This document shows, piece after piece, positions 59,843-64,000 of a DNA stretch of 64,000 bases. Numbering within the stretch: position 1 is the first letter of the stretch; the number at the start of each line of letters is the position of its first letter. Under the pieces are notes generated by a model. The model saw only the letters and a list, made by a program, of their open reading frames with translations, was not told where the DNA came from and made no database searches. The DNA is from Marasmius tenuissimus (Eukaryota; Basidiomycota; Agaricomycetes; Agaricales; Marasmiaceae): contig JAQOTA010000068.1 in the NCBI GenBank assembly GCA_029532415.1, positions 186,001 through 250,000 on the forward strand, written 5' to 3'. A program made the translations under genes and the position numbers.

Positions 59843-62172
59843 AGACTGCCAGGATGATCGGTATGACCAGACACCGTCCGAATTACTGTGATGATCAGTA
59901 TCAGATAGACTTGCCATGCTTGTGAAGTATTGTTTGCCCGTGCTGAGTGCTGATGCCCCGAGGACACTTTTGCGTGACGTTAGCCCAGGCTACGGTGGTA
60001 AATTGGTAACTAATAGTGTGAAATTGATGTAAATCTACAAAGTTATACGAGATACAGGCTGCAACAGTTCGGATATGACGGGGTAAAGATCGTGGGTTGT
60101 GTTGATCATAGACATTAGGGAAGTACGTCGCATGAGATATCACAATACATGCAACATGGGATCAGCAAACGGGATAGTGATAGGAATGCGAGACGGATAG
60201 CGCATAGTGGTGTAAGAGAAAGACAGGTTTGAGTGCATAGGTAATCATCGATGGCGATAACGGGTTCTGAATGTAAATTAGTATCAGTCTCGTGGTGTGA
60301 TGAAAAGCCAGATGGACAACATACCACTGACCAGAGCACAAAATCAATGGAATAATGCAGTTGAAGGTGGGATAGAAAGCCATGAACGACAGCTTGAGTG
60401 TTCACTCTTGACTAGAAATCACGACCAACTCACCCAGCAACCAAATAACCTTGCTCTTCGCCTCCACTCCCCGCACCTGCAAGTTTCAATACGTATCTCT
60501 GGACATGACGCGTCCTCTACAAGTTGAGATGAATACCCCCCCGGTCGCGGCCTTGCTGGCGCATGTTGCAACAAGATGGTACAGTAATATGTGCCCTGGA
60601 ATAAAAGACAGGCGCATATAATCAGTAATTTTAGTATGGATAAATGTGTTTTTAATCTACCCTGGACGTCCATTCCAATATGGCAAGGGGCAGTACTGCA
60701 ATATCTGAGTTATGCGGTCAGTATACGGGGGAGGAGGCTAAGAGTGATAGCCCACACCTAAAACAAAAGGCTAGGCAGGTGTACCATGTGGCTGCGTGCG
60801 CGAGTGATAAAGACAGCACAACGTATAGCGAAGAGGATATTGGGAGGAGCAATGGTGGTGGAAGGGAGGAAAGGAGGGGGGAGTGAGAAGGTTTGAGCAC
60901 GTCAGGCTTATATACCTGGCAGAGTGGTCCGTGCGGTGGTCTTGAAAATAGCCAGTGTCCGAGAATGATGATGTCGATGACGACCACTACGTCACCGACA
61001 CATCCAAAGCCAGCTGAGGCGTTTGTGCAACCCTAAGTCGAAGATGAGGAGAGATGAGGGCTGATTTGGATGAGATTTGTGTCTGCTTCGTACGGTTTGG
61101 ATGCTGAGTCTATCATGAGCTGGGTAGAGGTCCTGGTGAGATTCTTCGGTCTGTCACGCATCAATACCTAGGCTTACAGCCCGACCCAGAGCTACTTTGA
61201 AGGAATTAGTATCCTCCTGTATCCTCGTAGTCTGGAGAAAACCCATTTTTTGAATAGAAAAGCGTGATTGAACACGTACCTAAGCGACAATTCCCATTCT
61301 GCTGATCCGACTCAGATCTGTAGGCGTGTTGTTTTTGATAGCGGTCGACCCATGGTGTCAGAACTGGTTGAACGACGGTGGTGGTGGTGGTGATGGTGGT
61401 GGTGAAGAACTGGAGCAGCACGTGTGGTTGACGCGTCAATCAGGCCATCGGTGGGCGCTATTGATTCAAGCACAAGCACTAGACAACAGTGGTTGGTCAG
61501 TGTATTGCGCACAGCGAGCAATCGGGCTGCCTTTGATCTTTCTATTGCAATAAGTTCGCAAGTTTGGAATTGTCTGACAAGGTGTTGAGCAATCTTTGGA
61601 CAGATGGTTGTCATTCTGACGCATTCCGAGTGGATACAGCCAGTCTCGCGCGTTCTGATGAGTGACTGATGGAATCATGATAAGATCAACTCAATCTTTC
61701 GTTATCTCATCAGCTACTGATTATTGTCTTTTCAAACCTGCCTAGCGGCCTAGTCTGTCGACGTTTTGCCAACACCTCGCCATCCTACAATAATACTGAC
61801 GGTAAATGATTCTCGTTTGATCAGAATTTATAATTCTAATATCATATCTACAGTGTACGGCCATCTACGGTAAGTCTAACCCTCACTTGTAACCCCCGTC
61901 AGCCATTGATCAGGGTGGCCTGGGTTCGCTGGTGATGGTGAAGTGCAAACAATTTCAAGAGAAGTAAGGAAAGGGATGGTTAAGGGTGAGAAGAAGTTGT
62001 GCAAGAGGCCGTAAAAGCCTGCTGGGTGAATCATGTTGATGATGAGGGAGTCGATGTTTAACGAGACGTGGTGTATATCCTCTGGCTTTGTCTTTGTTGT
62101 TGCAAATGGCGCATGCTCAGGAAAAGATGGCTGACCCACATATCTCAGTGATTTGAGTTTCCTTGCATGACG
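59843..62172. other. Right flank of the retrotransposon, no clear gene
   Basis: About 2.3 kb with only short, featureless open frames. A GGT-type microsatellite lies at 61376-61404. No gene or known repeat was recognised. Confidence 0.4.
61376..61404. repeat. GGT trinucleotide microsatellite
   Basis: About nine to ten GGT units, one changed to GAT, give a short simple repeat. On the minus strand it would encode poly-His, but no real gene contains it. Confidence 0.8.
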
Positions 62173-62832
62173 TTAGCCCTGAAATATTCTGCCCAGAAGG
62201 TCTTGGTGGTCATACTCCATGGTGAGATGGTGTAGTTCCTCCCAAGCAAAACTGAGGTCCATCGTCTCCAAAGGGGCTGGGTCGCTCATAAACTGGAAAT
62301 TGATATTCTGGACTTTGGGGACTTTGGTGAAGAAGGCACTGTCCAGTAGCCAAGACAACCACTCATTGTATACAACTGTCTCAAGCATCAGAGCTTGCTC
62401 AACATGATCCTTCAAGTATGAAACCAGATTCATGTCAGTGAAGCTGACGTCCAATACGCGCCAACGGCCACAATGCTTTACCAGCATTCGACAGAAATTC
62501 TGGGCGAACTCTGACTGGATCTCTCCTGGTGACTTGTCTCCCCGAATGCCAAACTGAATCAACAATGCATGAGTCCCTGACTCGGCAAGACAGATCTGCA
62601 TTGGGGCCATGGCCCTTCCATCAATGACAACGGCCATGGAAGCCCATAACTCTGGCGAATCGATTGCAATCTCCCACCAGTGGTTGCACACGCTAGCCAG
62701 CCAAAATGTATCGGAGACCCACACCGGCAAAACAAGGCCACCCTGATCAGTGGCTGACGGGGGTTGCAAGTGAGAATTAGACTTACCGTAGATGATTGTA
62801 TACTGTAGATATAGGATTAGATTGATATACAA
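62173..62832 (-). pseudogene. F-box-family-like fragment (middle region)
   Basis: The minus-strand frame contains ASVCNHWWEIAIDSPELWAS, matching the SSVCSRWREVSLNSPKLWAS region that follows the F-box in the intact paralogue. Hydrophobic repeat-like segments follow (VLDVSFTDMNLVSYLKDHV, ALMLETVVYNEWLSWLL, FAWEELHHLTMEYD) and resemble its next 200 residues. A possible intron near 62750 precedes it, but no F-box itself is found upstream. The frame stops at 62173 in the middle of the expected protein. It could be a truncated gene or the 5' half of a locus whose 3' half is at 50.1 kb. Confidence 0.5.
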
Positions 62833-64000
62833 TGATCAAATAAGGATCACTTACCGTCAGTATGTCTGTAGAATGGCAAGGTGTTGGCCAAGCGTTGACA
62901 GCCTGGGCGAGTTTGATAAGACAATGATCAGCGGCTGATGAGATAACAGAAGAGTGAGATAATCTTATCAAGCCACAATCAGCCGCTGGTCAGAGCACAC
63001 AAGATTAGTAGTAGATGGGCCATGTCTTGTCATGACGCATCAGGATGGCATTTTTTGCCCACAGCCTGTTCAATCCCTTGTAATACACATGCAGACTGCC
63101 CACTTTTCTACAATGGACTTACAATGATCTTCTCAAACGTGGTTAAGTAGGCTTGGTAGACCTCAGGTAGATCAGAACTAGATCCCAGCGCTTGCGCTGA
63201 AATCAGTAGTGCCGGTGAGGTAGTTCACACGGCAGCCAACATGTCAGTACTCCGTACTACTCTTGCTTCTCACCATCATCTCAACTCAGCCAATCATTGA
63301 CTATTGTCATCTTCCATGCTGGGCCAGCTGCTATTGGACAACAACTCGCAAAAAAAATTTGAAGGAGAAGCTGGGGGATCAGTCTGGGAATCAGAAGTTC
63401 AGAACAGGTTGTTGAACTTAAAGACCAGGTGCATGCTCAACTTCTCCATTTGACTTGAGCAATAGTTTCATACTGATCACAATTTCTCTCCAGTTAGCTA
63501 TCGAGCGATGAGCCGAAATCAAATCAAATCTGAGCTATCAGGAAGTGGAAAATTCAACGCTGGAAGCTGCCACAGGAGCTCGCAGAGGGAATAGACTCAC
63601 CAGTCCAGCTCTGATGTGGAGGCGGCCGATGTCCGTGGTGTTGGTGACTGGTGACATATGGATCGTCACCACCATCATTTCTCTGGCGGCTTTCACAACA
63701 AATGCACGGACCACCCTCCCTGGTATATAAACTGGATGCTGTTGAGTTTTCACCTGTCCCTCCTTTCCCCCCTCCCACCATCATCTCATGCAATCCCCTG
63801 TGGGTCAACGTTTGTGACTCCTTTGAATCTTCTTTGCAGTATCAATGTCGACCATTGGTAAGAAAGCCATTCTATAATCGTTGACATAACACTCATTGTT
63901 TCGATACCATCAGCAGGAGCCCGTCATGACCTGAAATAGGTATCCACACTTTTGCTTTCAGTCGAGTACACCTGTCTACTGCTGATTCATCTTTGGGAGC
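62833..64000. other. Right end of the window, possible promoter
   Basis: No gene can be assigned. At 63723 a TATATAA box is followed by a CT-rich run and, at 63845, by ATG in a fair context with a GTAAG donor shortly after. This would suit the start of a plus-strand gene, but the first possible splice leads to an early stop, so it is not called. A short inverted repeat around CAGCGGCTGA occurs near 62930 and 62985. Confidence 0.25.

Noticed and set aside
61312..61614. Minus-strand frame with a poly-His run
   Set aside because: The histidines come from the GGT microsatellite; there is no other support for a gene.
63845..64000. Possible gene start after a TATATAA box
   Set aside because: The first splice that can be built leads to an early stop and the window ends before further evidence.
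1..64000. CRISPR arrays, bacterial operons, tRNA and rRNA genes
   Set aside because: No direct-repeat/spacer pattern was found and no tRNA or rRNA could be recognised by eye; the genome is clearly eukaryotic. A tRNA scan could still reveal one.

Overview
The window is a piece of fungal nuclear genome, most likely from a mushroom-forming basidiomycete (Agaricomycetes). The evidence is gene structure and content: many phase-consistent GT-AG introns of about 45-60 bases, carbohydrate-active enzymes (a GH43 exo-galactanase and a membrane-anchored GH5 exo-glucanase), a TEA/ATTS transcription factor, a neutral ceramidase, an Mx-like dynamin, expanded F-box genes and a Ty1/copia retrotransposon. The species cannot be told from this sequence.

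Layout. 0-1.8 kb: no clear gene, one coding-like relic. 1.8-10.2 kb (+): a complete 13-exon UTP20 gene, encoding a ribosome biogenesis factor of about 2569 residues. 10.6-11.8 kb (-): a secreted GH43 exo-beta-1,3-galactanase-like enzyme, tail to tail with UTP20. 12.4-15.2 kb (-): an Mx-type dynamin-like GTPase. 16.0-17.0 kb (+): a short-chain dehydrogenase, divergent from the dynamin gene. 17-22 kb: gene-poor, with one unrecognised minus-strand coding-like stretch. 22.0-25.8 kb (+): neutral ceramidase. 26.1-26.7 kb (+): a small unknown protein. 27.1-28.7 kb (-): TEA/ATTS transcription factor. 32.1-34.9 kb (-): type II membrane GH5 glucanase. 40.3-44.7 kb (+): tandem pair of F-box genes, the first frame-broken and the second intact.

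46.2-50.1 kb (+) holds the most unusual gene. It has a signal-peptide exon followed by 13 short exons, every one bounded by phase-1 introns. Several of these exons are recognisable duplicates that alternate between two module types. The product is a secreted, Gly/Val/Thr/Ser-rich, almost cysteine-free protein of about 945-1027 residues that I do not recognise. 50.66-59.84 kb is a Ty1/copia element on the minus strand. Its two 519-bp LTRs look identical, it has a 5-bp target duplication (ACCAG), a primer-binding site matching the anticodon arm of initiator tRNA-Met, and a gag-pol frame cut by three different in-frame stop codons. F-box-like remnants lie on both sides of it. The last 4 kb holds little that can be supported.

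A recurring pattern needs attention. In at least four genes (dynamin, SDR, first F-box gene, exon 2 of the modular gene) the reading frame breaks in the same way, by loss of one base, sometimes at a homopolymer. This suggests assembly indel errors at least as much as pseudogene decay. The genes are independent fungal loci; I see no secondary-metabolite cluster or operon-like logic joining them.
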